Virus record (IMG/VR): IMGVR_UViG_3300035670_007545 | Span: 39,275-103,274 of that record | Source of the DNA: a virus | DNA: 64,000 nt | Direction: 5' to 3' (one strand) | Shown here: in pieces, positions 46,899 through 56,558 of the stretch | How positions within the stretch are numbered: the first letter of the stretch is position 1 | How the letters are laid out: each line of letters opens with the position of its first letter | Position numbers and translations under genes: made by a program | Notes under the pieces: generated by a model | Seen by the model: the letters and a program-made list of their open reading frames with translations, nothing else | Database searches by the model: none | Told to the model about the DNA's origin: nothing

Positions 46899-48044
46899 AT
46901 AATTGTCAATAAAATCCTGGGGGTAGTTAGACTTTTTCATAGTTCTAACTACCTCATTTATTTTATCTTCATCTGATAACCTTGGATTTGAACTAACACC
47001 ATCCTCTATTGGCCAACCATTTAAATCTGATACTGGTAATTTATATTCTTTATTGTCTTTCTTTGATGTGATGTTTTTGACCTTCTCCCAAATTACAGCC
47101 AACAAAGTACTATCATGCCACTTGTATATCATACCTTTATAACCCATTTTCTCCAACATATTTGACATATATATCACCTGCATTTGGTATGGTACATTAT
47201 CACTCCCATACATTTTAGCAGCAATATCATATAAGTTTAATGGATCTTTATTGAAGGGATATAAATCTTTCAAATCAACTTTTGCTGTATATAATGTACC
47301 AGAAACAATCCTTTCTTTTTGATTTAAATTTGTATAAAAGAATAATCTATTTTTCCCCCACCATTGCTCTGAACTTGTGTATGAATGTTTTCCAAAATGA
47401 GATGGATCTAAGTATTCCAAATCTGGTTCACCAAAATGATATAACTTAACATAATCACCTTCTGTTTCCAATTGGGAAAGCCAAAAGTCATTAAATAATA
47501 CTTTATTTGGTTTTTCTGGCAAATTATTTACATCTCCCTTTATAGTTGATTCTAATAATTGCTTCACCTCTGGATGAGATAAAAATAAATCAATATCTTT
47601 TTTTATTCTTTTTGAATCACAAATTGTTGCTTTTTTAAGAAAACGTTTTGGTATTTTATTGTATTCCTTATGCCAAATTTCTATTCTATAATCTTCTGGT
47701 AAATCTAGTAATTTTTTATCATACCAATCTTGCATTCTTTGATTTACATCTTCCTCTGTTGATAGTCCATTTGAATCTAAATATAGATTGTCTATTTTAA
47801 CATAGGCATGGACAATAGTTGAATCCTCCAATTCACCCTCATCATAATCATAAATTAAATCAGCCAATATTAAATAATATCTAATATTTCTATCTGGGTA
47901 TTGTTTTTTTAATTTAACAATAAGATTATCCGCAAAATAATTACAGAACCCATCTTGATAATTATATTCATTACTTGTGTTCCACTTTGGTTCAAGTTCT
48001 TCCCTTAATATTTCTTTTATTGATTGGATTAGTTTCATATACAT
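46875..48044 (-). CDS. Papain-like/transglutaminase-like N-terminus with ADP-ribosyltransferase-like C-terminus
   Basis: Two parts are visible. Residues about 30-95 hold a C-H-D set in the right order: Cys34 in 'GFCNYFADNLIV', His79 in 'TIVHAYVKIDN' and Asp90 in 'LYLDSNG', as in papain/transglutaminase-like domains of mobile elements. Residues about 215-330 contain 'YVKLYHFGEPDLEYLDPSHF', 'NRLFFYTN' and 'GYKGMIYKWHDSTLLAVIWE', the pattern of ADP-ribosyltransferase-like domains in phage polyvalent proteins. Either could modify host or virion proteins. No signal sequence. It is the last gene of the glycosylation cluster strand and is preceded by a GATATATTTATG motif. Both assignments come from motif spacing only. 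Confidence 0.5.
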   Translation of the reverse strand: MYMKLIQSIKEILREELEPKWNTSNEYNYQDGFCNYFADNLIVKLKKQYPDRNIRYYLILADLIYDYDEGELEDSTIVHAYVKIDNLYLDSNGLSTEEDVNQRMQDWYDKKLLDLPEDYRIEIWHKEYNKIPKRFLKKATICDSKRIKKDIDLFLSHPEVKQLLESTIKGDVNNLPEKPNKVLFNDFWLSQLETEGDYVKLYHFGEPDLEYLDPSHFGKHSYTSSEQWWGKNRLFFYTNLNQKERIVSGTLYTAKVDLKDLYPFNKDPLNLYDIAAKMYGSDNVPYQMQVIYMSNMLEKMGYKGMIYKWHDSTLLAVIWEKVKNITSKKDNKEYKLPVSDLNGWPIEDGVSSNPRLSDEDKINEVVRTMKKSNYPQDFIDNYLNLMNSR

Positions 48045-48064
48045 AAATATATCATAATCACATT

Positions 48065-49321
48065 TTAACCAATATTAAGTTGCCCTGTAATTCTATCACA
48101 CCAACCTTTTGATGTTGAATATGGCCAAACAACCCAATATTTTGGCTGTTTTGTTGTTTGAAAATCTCTCCATATCTTGCAATATTTATCTGGGTCGTTC
48201 ATCATTGAATTAATCTCATTCTTATCAGCATCCCTTCTATATAATGTTTCATCATTCTCATCATGGAATGCAACCACCCAATATTCATAATCTTTTTCTG
48301 GAACTGAACTATATTGGACATCAATGCAATGCCGGAATATAATGGAAAAACTATTCTCCCATTCTTCTTCTGTCTTATATTCCTCCTTAACTGGGGGATT
48401 TTTCTTATCTATTGTCCATTGTTGAACTGCACGTTTTGCAAAATGAATTCCAGCATATTTTTCATAATCCCTTAATGTTCTAACTGGACCAAACCCATAT
48501 AATCCATCATGACCCTCTTGTTCCACACCATCCACACCAAACAATCTCTTATTTAAATAATGTGCCCTATCATTACGTTTAACCCATTCCTTATCATCAT
48601 CCCATTGTTTAACCTTTCCCTTTCTTGTATATTCATGATATATGATTGGAAAGTGGGGGTGAAACAAATCATAACCCCAAGTATAAGCCCTAACTGCAAT
48701 GGATATCTCCTCACCATGAAAATAATATTCTGGATTATGTTGAACCTCCTTTGCAAATTGCCCCAATGTGAAACAATAATGTGCTGAATAAAATCTTGCT
48801 GGAATTGGTTTTTGTAATGTCTTCCATTCATCAATTGTTTCCGGCATAAAAAATACATTCCCCTCTGGTGCAAACCTATCAAAAACCATCCTCCAAGGGT
48901 CTTGCACCCTCCCTGCTGGATCATTTGTTGGTTCATAAGAACAAGCATAGGAAGTTAATAAAGGCTTCTTATAGCCATCTTTCTGTAACCCCTTAATTAT
49001 TTTTATTAATGTGTCATCCCAATCTTGATTGAAACGCATATGTGAATCAAGTTGAAGGGTATATTCCTCATTATTATACAATTGCTGAAGTTTATTCCTT
49101 GCCCAACAAGCACCTTTTGATTCAGCATAAGGAATATCCAATATTTTAAATCTTTTATCTTTTCTCCACTTATCAAGATTATCAAAACCATCCTCATCAG
49201 CATATTGTCTTGCAATGGCAAAAACAAGGTTCTTTGGTTTTTTTGCTTTATCCAGAATATCTTCAATGGTTTTAACTAGTTCAGGGTCACGATAACTTGC
49301 AATTTGAACAAATATTTTCAT
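48065..49321 (-). CDS. Skp1-type GlcNAc-transferase family glycosyltransferase, copy 1
   Basis: The 418-residue protein opens 'IFVQIASYRDPELVKTIEDI' and continues 'ESKGACWARNKLQQLYNNEE', 'YTLQLDSHMRFNQDWD' and 'YYFHGEEISIAVRAYTWGYD'. This is the signature order of the GlcNAc family (GT60), whose characterised eukaryotic member adds GlcNAc to hydroxyproline of Skp1. 'LDSHMRF' supplies the metal-binding D-x-H. A close full-length paralogue lies at 56559. The acceptor in a phage is unknown; the Pro/Thr-rich fibre stalks coded just upstream are attractive candidates. Confidence 0.8.
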   Translation of the reverse strand: MKIFVQIASYRDPELVKTIEDILDKAKKPKNLVFAIARQYADEDGFDNLDKWRKDKRFKILDIPYAESKGACWARNKLQQLYNNEEYTLQLDSHMRFNQDWDDTLIKIIKGLQKDGYKKPLLTSYACSYEPTNDPAGRVQDPWRMVFDRFAPEGNVFFMPETIDEWKTLQKPIPARFYSAHYCFTLGQFAKEVQHNPEYYFHGEEISIAVRAYTWGYDLFHPHFPIIYHEYTRKGKVKQWDDDKEWVKRNDRAHYLNKRLFGVDGVEQEGHDGLYGFGPVRTLRDYEKYAGIHFAKRAVQQWTIDKKNPPVKEEYKTEEEWENSFSIIFRHCIDVQYSSVPEKDYEYWVVAFHDENDETLYRRDADKNEINSMMNDPDKYCKIWRDFQTTKQPKYWVVWPYSTSKGWCDRITGQLNIG

Positions 49322-49367
49322 ATATATTTTTAATAAAATAATAAGCGTTTATACAAAAAATTAAACC

Positions 49368-51725
49368 TTAATTCTCCCTTCTTAAATCACCAGCATAATG
49401 GTCAAATCTATGATGTTCAACAGGGGTTAATAACAATATGCTAGGCTTGATAACATTCTTAATTGTTTCTTGATACATAAAAGACATCCATGTATTTTCA
49501 AAAGGGTGGGCAAATTTTGTATCAATAAACATTTTTTTATTCCCAGCCTTTGTTATAAAATGCGTCCAGTTGCAATAATAAATCTCACCATCAGCATAAG
49601 GCAAACCATCAAGAGATTTTATATTATTGAATTTTGTTCTTGGTGCATTTGGATCCAATCCATGTACTGGAAGATTTGGTTTCTCTGGCCAATTCTTAAT
49701 TCTAAAGTCTTGGGGAACATTATACCAACTCCATTGTGTTGAATTATCCCCATAGAATTCACTAAAATTAATCTTTAAAAAATCATAACTTTCCTTCTGG
49801 ATGATATTCAAACATTTATCATATAAGTTGGGGGAATATCTATTGAACCCATTTCTACATACCTCATTTGGCTTGTTATAGAAATTCATATCATCCTCGG
49901 AGAATATCATAACATCCAAATCACTTGCATCAAAATGCTCCGCAATAAACTGCCTTCCACCACATATCCCCAGATTATCTTTCTTTATATGCTCAAATCC
50001 ATATTCCTCACATAATTCAATATATCTTGGTGTTGTTGTTAAATCTGTTGAATTATCCAATAAAAACTTGCTTGTCTTATGGATAAAATTGGCATCATAG
50101 TCCAACATAGATTTTATCAACGTTTCAAACTGGTTGGGTGAATTAAACCCAATAACATATAAGCCAACTTTTGAAGTATCCAAAGGCGTGCTACTTATCA
50201 TCTTATTTTCTGATTTTATCTCTAATGTGTTATTCTTTAAATCCTCAAAAAACTTTCCAAACAACCCATCACCCCCAATTTCAAAATAATTAATCAAATC
50301 AGAATGTTTATAACACATAATGCTAAATATGGATTCCTCTGTCCCCATATAACCCTCTTGCAAAGTGGATGTCAATATATTATAATATATTGAATTAATA
50401 TCACTTATGGTATTCTTTGGTCCACCAAAAAATCCACCCCTTGCCACCTTATTAACCTTATCACCAACAAGTGAAACCATTTTGTTATATTCAAACCCAT
50501 GTATTTCTGTTGTTGTTTCATAAGGAAAACACACAAAGCTAAATTTTGATATATATTTTGACAAATTATTCAAAACCTTATCATGAGTGAAATACCCTGG
50601 ATGAACCGTATTTGTTAAACCAGCATCAATCCAAAACATATATTCTGAATCAAATGGATCCATAATCTTTGCATCATGCAACAAGAACATCTTGGACATA
50701 ACTAGGGGGTTATAGTATTCTAATTTTGCTTGTGTGGATTCTTCTAACCATCCAGCTTGTTGATACCAGTGGGGGTTTGTTCTTATTTTTTGGATTAAAT
50801 TAAAGTAATTATTATTTTTGAACCAATCTAAATCTTTTTCAATAAAAAAAGTATTTTCTTCATTTCTATGTGTAAAAACAAACTCTTTTAATTTAGCATC
50901 ACCAAATATAATTAGGTTATTTTCAACATCTAATAATTGTTTAAATTTATCCAAATAATGATTATAAGAACGATTCCAACCATCACCCAATGAATCTCTT
51001 TTTATATCCCATAATCCAGTTACTAGTGTAACATTCCTTTTTTCTTGAGTAAAATCCATTATATTATTTCTAATTTTATCTAAATCCCAAAAAGCTAATG
51101 TTTTTCTATTCCCATTGTCAAAATTATCCACTATAACATCTTCCTCTAAATAAATCTCAGGATTAGGTAAATTAAATGGATTAGACATTAAATTAACAGG
51201 ATAAAACCTGCCGTATTCAACACCTTCATTTTCTCTATGAATATCATCTTTTTTACAAGGAAACCATTTTTCACCTATTTTTTTAGCCCAAGTTGTACTT
51301 AAAAGATATTTACATTTTGAGTTCAAAATGTTTTTTATGATTTTAACCCCATCTTCAATTGGCATATGACCAATAACGTCTCTAACAATTAGCAAATCAC
51401 CATTAGGTATTTTATCATTTATTATGTCAAATTCTATAAATTTTATTCTATTATTAGAATATCTTTCATTATTATAATCAATTGCTTTTTTTACAATGTC
51501 ACCACCAGTATAACTTTCAAAATTAAAAACAATCTCCTTCATCCAGTTAAAGTCACCACAAGGGATGTCAACAACTGACTTTATGTTTTTATCTTTTATT
51601 AGTCTTTTTATATTTTCTCTAAGTTTTTGAGTTTCTAATAAAGTACTACCTGGTCCTGATTTACTTTCAGTGCTACCAAAACCATTATTATCATATATAT
51701 TATTAAAAATATCTTTATAATTCAT
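49368..51725 (-). CDS. Trifunctional methyltransferase-HtrL transferase-GT-A glycosyltransferase
   Basis: Three domains are fused in 785 residues. Residues 1-220 are a class I SAM methyltransferase ('SVVDIPCGDFNWMKEIVF', later 'GDLLIVRDVIGHMP'). Residues about 235-495 match the HtrL/YibB glycosyltransferase family ('NVTLVTGLWDIKRDS', 'HWYQQAGWLEESTQAKLEYY', 'EYMFWIDAGLTNTVHPGY', 'ARGGFFGGP'). Residues about 505-785 look like a GT-A transferase with 'LDVMIFSEDDMNFYNKPNE' as the metal-binding acidic motif. It could add, extend and methylate a glycan from one polypeptide. It is cytoplasmic as judged by absence of membrane segments. Confidence 0.75.
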   Translation of the reverse strand: MNYKDIFNNIYDNNGFGSTESKSGPGSTLLETQKLRENIKRLIKDKNIKSVVDIPCGDFNWMKEIVFNFESYTGGDIVKKAIDYNNERYSNNRIKFIEFDIINDKIPNGDLLIVRDVIGHMPIEDGVKIIKNILNSKCKYLLSTTWAKKIGEKWFPCKKDDIHRENEGVEYGRFYPVNLMSNPFNLPNPEIYLEEDVIVDNFDNGNRKTLAFWDLDKIRNNIMDFTQEKRNVTLVTGLWDIKRDSLGDGWNRSYNHYLDKFKQLLDVENNLIIFGDAKLKEFVFTHRNEENTFFIEKDLDWFKNNNYFNLIQKIRTNPHWYQQAGWLEESTQAKLEYYNPLVMSKMFLLHDAKIMDPFDSEYMFWIDAGLTNTVHPGYFTHDKVLNNLSKYISKFSFVCFPYETTTEIHGFEYNKMVSLVGDKVNKVARGGFFGGPKNTISDINSIYYNILTSTLQEGYMGTEESIFSIMCYKHSDLINYFEIGGDGLFGKFFEDLKNNTLEIKSENKMISSTPLDTSKVGLYVIGFNSPNQFETLIKSMLDYDANFIHKTSKFLLDNSTDLTTTPRYIELCEEYGFEHIKKDNLGICGGRQFIAEHFDASDLDVMIFSEDDMNFYNKPNEVCRNGFNRYSPNLYDKCLNIIQKESYDFLKINFSEFYGDNSTQWSWYNVPQDFRIKNWPEKPNLPVHGLDPNAPRTKFNNIKSLDGLPYADGEIYYCNWTHFITKAGNKKMFIDTKFAHPFENTWMSFMYQETIKNVIKPSILLLTPVEHHRFDHYAGDLRREN

Positions 51726-51728
51726 ATC

Positions 51729-52358
51729 CTATTTTTTTATTTTACAAACCCATACAGCATTAGAAAACTCATTTGGTTTGTAAGATTCTAAATTATTTTC
51801 AAGTACAGATTCATTAATATCTTCTTCGGTTATTTCGCACCAATTCCAAATTTTATCTTTAATTTCAGTTTCATACACTTCTTTATTAACTGAATAGTCG
51901 TGCGCTAAAATATAATCACCTGATTTTATTTTTTTTGATAAAACTTTAAATTCCCCTATTTTCCAACCACCATCACACAATACAATAGTAACACCATCTT
52001 TTTGAATAAAATCTACAACTTCTTGTTTTACACTTGACCAATCATCACTAAAAATATTTTCAACTCTCACATCAATACCTTTTTCAATTATTTGATTATA
52101 CCAGGGTCTTTCAGAAATATCATAAGACAATATTTTTGTATCCAAATTTAATTCATCTGAAATTATTTTTAAAAACTCTGTAAAACCCCCCAAAGCTGTA
52201 CCTATTTCTAAAATCCTACTTGGTTTAACGTCATTTAAAAAATTATAAAATAGTTGATAGGCATGATGGCTTTGTTGTGCTGTACACCCCATAAATGCAG
52301 ATAAACTATCACCATCAATCAAGTTTGTAAATCTAGTTATTCTTTCTTGTATATTCAT
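51729..52358 (-). CDS. Class I SAM-dependent methyltransferase
   Basis: This 209-residue protein has the SAM-binding start 'SRILEIGTALGGFTEFLKII' and the post-strand acid 'ILSYDIS', plus 'VTIVLCDGGWKIGEF' and 'GDYILAHDYSV'. The last two resemble cephalosporin-hydroxylase-type sugar or small-molecule methyltransferases found in glycan clusters. It starts two bases before the next gene in the strand and is part of the tightly packed cluster. Confidence 0.7.
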   Translation of the reverse strand: MNIQERITRFTNLIDGDSLSAFMGCTAQQSHHAYQLFYNFLNDVKPSRILEIGTALGGFTEFLKIISDELNLDTKILSYDISERPWYNQIIEKGIDVRVENIFSDDWSSVKQEVVDFIQKDGVTIVLCDGGWKIGEFKVLSKKIKSGDYILAHDYSVNKEVYETEIKDKIWNWCEITEEDINESVLENNLESYKPNEFSNAVWVCKIKK

Positions 52359-52360
52359 AA

Positions 52361-53074
52361 TTAAAATCTTCTATGTAATTTATTTGTTTTATCATGGAAT
52401 TCAAAACAATCTGGCAAATAATGTCTAAAACTATCCCAATCCCATTTCATATTAGCTTCTAACGCTGAAACCCCAATGTCAAAACCATCAGGGTAATTCC
52501 TAATGTTATTGTGTACTGAATACCATAAAAATTCTTCCCATCGTCTAACAAAATATCTAAATTTCCAATTATTCCTAAAAACCAAAAATTGTTCATTAAC
52601 TACATGAGCTTCATCCCACTTATCATGTTCAAATACATTATAGTCATACATTTTTCGATCAAAAAAACAATTACTCATATCTTTTTTATAATCACCAATT
52701 TTAGATGGTCTTTCAAATAAAAAATCTAAATCATTTTTTTCCATATGATTAAATAAATTAAACAATTTATCTTCGGAAAAATTTTCAGTCATTCTCCAAT
52801 CAGCATCATTATATATAATATAATCATATCCTTTATCTAAACAATATTTTAAAGATAAAACTTTTAAATTTAAAAAAAATGAAAATCCTGGATTACCATC
52901 ATCATACTTGTCTAACTCAAATAAATCTAAATTGACTTTGGGTCCAACAATGCAATTTTCATTTGTTGTTATATTAAAAGATGCTGTACAAGATTCACTA
53001 TATTTACTATAACTCTCTGTAGCATTATCCAAGTATGGTTGGCCAACTGCTAATGTTGTAAAAATATATTTCAT
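52361..53074 (-). CDS. GT-A type glycosyltransferase
   Basis: The 237-residue protein has a strand 'YIFTTLAVGQPYLDNATES' at the start and a clear metal motif 'GYDYIIYNDADWRMTENF' (DAD) near residue 95. Near 160 'HVVNEQFLVFRNNWKFRYF' is the acceptor-side helix expected of such folds. Donor and acceptor cannot be deduced. It shares one base with the stop of the fucosyltransferase-like gene upstream. Confidence 0.6.
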   Translation of the reverse strand: MKYIFTTLAVGQPYLDNATESYSKYSESCTASFNITTNENCIVGPKVNLDLFELDKYDDGNPGFSFFLNLKVLSLKYCLDKGYDYIIYNDADWRMTENFSEDKLFNLFNHMEKNDLDFLFERPSKIGDYKKDMSNCFFDRKMYDYNVFEHDKWDEAHVVNEQFLVFRNNWKFRYFVRRWEEFLWYSVHNNIRNYPDGFDIGVSALEANMKWDWDSFRHYLPDCFEFHDKTNKLHRRF

Positions 53075-54057
53075 TAGGCTTCAACAATTTTTTCTAAAAA
53101 ACTAAGTGTATAATCAAAATCATAATACTCAGGTAGTTTATTATCAACAAAGATAGGGGTTTCAATATATTGTCTATATAGTGACTCATTATTATCAATT
53201 TCTTTTACCAAGGCTAAAAAATCATTCAAATCTGTAAAATTATGCAAATTAATGAAACTTTCAGGATTGAAACCTTCTTCTAAAATATATTTATTACCAA
53301 AGAATATAGGTATTGCTCCACTAAAAAACGCATGATATATTTTTTCTTGTAAAATGTAATCAGTGTTGGTATAATGTATTGAGATATTAAATTTATATTT
53401 TTCAAAAAATCCAATTTTTTCCCTATACGTTAACCCATCTATACGACCATTATATATTGAATTTTGCCATTGGTATTTATTTAATGCGCCATTACCATGT
53501 AAATTTTGCCTCCATGGTCCAGAGGAGGTAACTTCTTTGTATTCAGATAATTTGTCAAAAACTTGCCCTCTAAATTCATTATTTGATGCTTGAGTGATTG
53601 AGCAAAACCCAATGTTTCTTTTAGATATTAAATCAAAATTTCTTTTTTTAGTTAACCAGCTATGTGGGCTATCAACCAATCTTGATTCATCAAATAAAGT
53701 CCAAACATCAAGAACACCAGAAGGTTGTCTCAAATATCTTTCATGTTCAAATTTATTATAACCTAATGCCCATTGATTATTATGTAAAAGTAATGGTTGG
53801 TTAAAATCGGCAACTTCACCTGAAATATATACAAATTTTTTGTTTTCATCAGATTGATGGTGTTTTGTTGGTAGCTGGCCTGTGTAGGTATCAATTTGGT
53901 TTTCATTATAATTCAAATCAGATTGTATAATAATATCAGGATTTATTGGGTCAATAATTATATTATATTTTTTTGATAAAATAAATTTAATATAATTCAT
54001 CCAACTATGTTGCCCTATATTTGGAAACCCTTGTCTAGTAATTCTAATTGTTTTCAT
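53074..54057 (-). CDS. GT10 fucosyltransferase-like protein
   Basis: In the 327-residue protein the C-terminal half carries the alpha-1,3-fucosyltransferase signature: 'KYKFNISIHYTNTDYILQEK' followed by 'IYHAFFSGAIPIFFGN'. In GT10 this segment, usually F-x-ENS-x-DY-TEK ... G-x-PV-G, binds GDP-fucose. The usual 'ENS' is replaced by 'HYTN', a notable change. The N-terminal half holds acceptor-domain strands ('KFVYISGEVADFNQPLL'). It overlaps its neighbours by one and 14 bases. Confidence 0.7.
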   Translation of the reverse strand: MKTIRITRQGFPNIGQHSWMNYIKFILSKKYNIIIDPINPDIIIQSDLNYNENQIDTYTGQLPTKHHQSDENKKFVYISGEVADFNQPLLLHNNQWALGYNKFEHERYLRQPSGVLDVWTLFDESRLVDSPHSWLTKKRNFDLISKRNIGFCSITQASNNEFRGQVFDKLSEYKEVTSSGPWRQNLHGNGALNKYQWQNSIYNGRIDGLTYREKIGFFEKYKFNISIHYTNTDYILQEKIYHAFFSGAIPIFFGNKYILEEGFNPESFINLHNFTDLNDFLALVKEIDNNESLYRQYIETPIFVDNKLPEYYDFDYTLSFLEKIVEA

Positions 54058-54748
54058 TTAATAAGTTTGTTAGTTTAATTGTATTTTCAGTATATGGCCC
54101 ATTATCATGTATAATGCAGGCATTTAAATTTAATAATGAAATTTTATTATCTTCAATAATTATACTATCTTTTGTATCCAAAGTACTAAAGAAGAAATCA
54201 CACTCTTGGTCAATAATAATATCGTCATTTAATAAATATTGAATTGTCCATCTTCCTTGGTCATCAATCCCAGTTTGATATTCTTTTTCAATAATGTCTT
54301 TAAGGTGGTAAACAATCTTATCTGTGTACCCAAAATAAGTGCCTGAGTTCAAATATTTAGAATCGTTTATGGATCTTTTATTGTCATATAAATGCGTATA
54401 ATTTGTTGGAGGCCATAAACCTTTTTCTGCACCCATAATAATATTGCAATTTAATAGTGTAAATTTATCAATAATATCATTTGGTGGTTTGATAAAGTTT
54501 GTATCTGTCGCATCTAAAAATAAAATATATTCATATTTGCCAATAATATTTAATTCTATATATTCTAAAACCTTTACTGTTTTATAGTAAAATAATTTAT
54601 CATAGTAAGACCCATTAGTTATTAATCCTGAGTTTCTAACAATATGAATGTTATCAATAGGAAAATATTTTATGGCGTTTTTGTAAAATGTTGGCTCATA
54701 ATAATCAGGATAATCAAATAGTGCTGTGATTAATGCTATTTTATTCAT
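54044..54748 (-). CDS. PLOD-type (collagen glucosyltransferase-like) glycosyltransferase
   Basis: From the ATG at 54748 the protein begins MNKIALITALFDYPDYYEP. It shows 'KYEYILFLDATDTNFIKPPN' (DxxD metal motif near residue 85), 'NIIMGAEKGLWPPTNYTHLY', 'DSKYLNSGTYFGYTDKIVYH', 'GIDDQGRWTIQYLLNDD' and 'DQECDFFFSTLD'. This order (D.xD, AE..WP, YLNSG..IG, DDQ, D....FQ.L) is that of the glycosyltransferase domain of procollagen-lysine hydroxylases, which glucosylate hydroxylysine. A start at 54781 would overlap the upstream gene and is not preferred. In a phage the acceptor is unknown. Confidence 0.75.
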   Translation of the reverse strand: MNKIALITALFDYPDYYEPTFYKNAIKYFPIDNIHIVRNSGLITNGSYYDKLFYYKTVKVLEYIELNIIGKYEYILFLDATDTNFIKPPNDIIDKFTLLNCNIIMGAEKGLWPPTNYTHLYDNKRSINDSKYLNSGTYFGYTDKIVYHLKDIIEKEYQTGIDDQGRWTIQYLLNDDIIIDQECDFFFSTLDTKDSIIIEDNKISLLNLNACIIHDNGPYTENTIKLTNLLNENN

Positions 54749-54749
54749 G

Positions 54750-55388
54750 TTAATTATTATTAATTTGTTTATAAAATTCATTTATAAGATTCTCATCACT
54801 CATATATATTTTGTCTTCACCAAAAAACTTAAATGGTATTTCATTTTCCCAAAAAAATATCAATTCGTTTCCTTTTGAATTTTCAATAATTTTATTTGAA
54901 TCATCATAAACTTCAATAAATGAAAATTTGGGATAAATACAAACCATATTATTACTAATATCAATAATTTGTTTATGATGAGCATTTCCTCTATATTTAT
55001 TACCCCATAAAAAAGAAAATTCATTAAATTTTGATGGTACTGCAACATATCCTTTATGTGATATTTTGGGTAATAGTTCTAACAAATCTGTTGGAGTTAT
55101 TATATCTTCCAAAGTATGAGAACAAATGCTATAATCAAATTTACCATACTTGTTAACGTACTCTAATAATTCAATCCAAGTAGTTTTATCTTGTATGTTA
55201 AAGTTAAAAAATTTTACATCATCTTTTTTTATTTCAACAATATCCGCAACAAATTTACATTCAGGATATGACCAAAATTGTAATGATGCGCCAATATCAA
55301 TAGTTTTTAAATTATTATCAGATATTATTTTTTTAACTTCATCTATTAATTGTTTAACGGATTTGTTGTATTGCCAATGTGTTATCAT
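54750..55388 (-). CDS. Class I methyltransferase-like protein
   Basis: The 212-residue protein has 'LKTIDIGASLQFWSYPECK' in place of the SAM-binding loop, 'KFDYSICSHTLEDIITPTDL' after strand 4, and 'KGYVAVPSKFNEFSFLW'. This is the pattern of methyltransferase-11 type proteins, though the glycine loop is only partly conserved. Its 5' end overlaps the FkbM-like gene by 35 bases. The substrate is probably a sugar in view of its neighbours. Confidence 0.6.
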   Translation of the reverse strand: MITHWQYNKSVKQLIDEVKKIISDNNLKTIDIGASLQFWSYPECKFVADIVEIKKDDVKFFNFNIQDKTTWIELLEYVNKYGKFDYSICSHTLEDIITPTDLLELLPKISHKGYVAVPSKFNEFSFLWGNKYRGNAHHKQIIDISNNMVCIYPKFSFIEVYDDSNKIIENSKGNELIFFWENEIPFKFFGEDKIYMSDENLINEFYKQINNN

Positions 55389-55995
55389 AATTTTTATTTA
55401 AGAAAAATATATCTTGTTGAATTAACTCATATGTTATTGGGTGATTTATATTACCAATAAGTTCCACAGGTTTAAACCCCAAATTATCCATATATTCGTA
55501 AACAAATTCTTTTGCTGGTGAATTTTTATTATATTCAACCAAAGAGATTTCCATTAAAATACCCTTAGCTTTTTTGAATATATCTATTCCCCCATTTATA
55601 ATATCAATCTCAGACCCTTGGACATCAATTTTTATTAAATCAAATGTTTTATTTAAAAATATATTAGAAATTGTTTTAGTTTGTTTTTTTTTAATAATGA
55701 TTTGATCATCATCATAAAAAGATGTGTTCTCTCGATAAATTGAATTACCTGTACACCTTGGTTCGTTTTTTCTAATGTAAAAATCAACTTGTTTTGCAAC
55801 GTCACTTAATAAATCTATTGAGTAGTCAACCCCCAAAGTACGCAATACATCTTCACAAGTTTCATTACCCTCAATCAAATAATAATAAGCATTTGGAAAT
55901 ACAATCATACTTTCTTTATAAAACTGACCAACATTAGCACCTATATCTAAAATTGATTTAGGTTCAAAATAATCTTTAATTTTTTCTAAACCCAT
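55354..55995 (-). CDS. FkbM-family methyltransferase
   Basis: The 213-residue protein has 'SILDIGANVGQFYKESMIVF' (SAM loop), 'YYYLIEGNETCEDVLR' (acid after strand 2), and 'TFDLIKIDVQGSEIDIINGG', the FkbM hallmark. Members O-methylate sugars or polyketides; in glycan clusters they usually methylate a sugar hydroxyl. It lies seven bases downstream of the preceding gene. Confidence 0.85.
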   Translation of the reverse strand: MGLEKIKDYFEPKSILDIGANVGQFYKESMIVFPNAYYYLIEGNETCEDVLRTLGVDYSIDLLSDVAKQVDFYIRKNEPRCTGNSIYRENTSFYDDDQIIIKKKQTKTISNIFLNKTFDLIKIDVQGSEIDIINGGIDIFKKAKGILMEISLVEYNKNSPAKEFVYEYMDNLGFKPVELIGNINHPITYELIQQDIFFLNKNYDNTLAIQQIR

Positions 55996-56001
55996 AATGA
56001 A

Positions 56002-56556
56002 TTAAAAAATTACTACCCCAGTTCCGGTTAAATGACCTAAATGTGAAATATCTATTTTATTAATATCAATAAACTTCCAAAAAGTAATCATTTCTTCATT
56101 TAATTTTATGTCATCTAGTAAAAGATAACCTTTGTAATTTATTTCCTTTAAATAATTGAAAAAAGTTTTCTCAAATGTTCCATCATGGAAAGTATCAAGC
56201 AAAATATATCTTGAACTTAATATTAAATCTAAATATTCTGGTTTTAATATGTCATCAATATATACATTAATATTTGTAGGGGTAACTGTTAAAGTTAATT
56301 GATTATGTAAATTAAATGTATTAATTTTATTACTTGAATTTATAGACATAGCTAATGCTGAACACCCTTTAAGTGTTCCTATATCTAACATTTTAATACC
56401 ATCATTGTTTAATGATATATAAGATAATAATCTATAATGTTCTACTGAAGATTTAGACGTAAAATAATCTCTATATTCTAAATCATCAATCTTCAAAGAT
56501 AATGTTGATAAATCAATTTTATCTAAATCTAAATTTGTTATTTTTTCAAAATCCAT
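56002..56556 (-). CDS. Methyltransferase-like protein, partly degenerate
   Basis: The 184-residue protein contains 'IKMLDIGTLKGCSALAMSIN' as a SAM-type loop, then short strands 'RYILLDTFHDGTFEKTFFNY' and 'KGYLLLDDIKLNEEM' like methyltransferase-24. The acid normally closing strand 2 is replaced by 'TFNLHNQ', so activity is uncertain. It is two bases before the next gene's stop on the same strand. Confidence 0.6.
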   Translation of the reverse strand: MDFEKITNLDLDKIDLSTLSLKIDDLEYRDYFTSKSSVEHYRLLSYISLNNDGIKMLDIGTLKGCSALAMSINSSNKINTFNLHNQLTLTVTPTNINVYIDDILKPEYLDLILSSRYILLDTFHDGTFEKTFFNYLKEINYKGYLLLDDIKLNEEMITFWKFIDINKIDISHLGHLTGTGVVIF

Positions 56557-56558
56557 AT

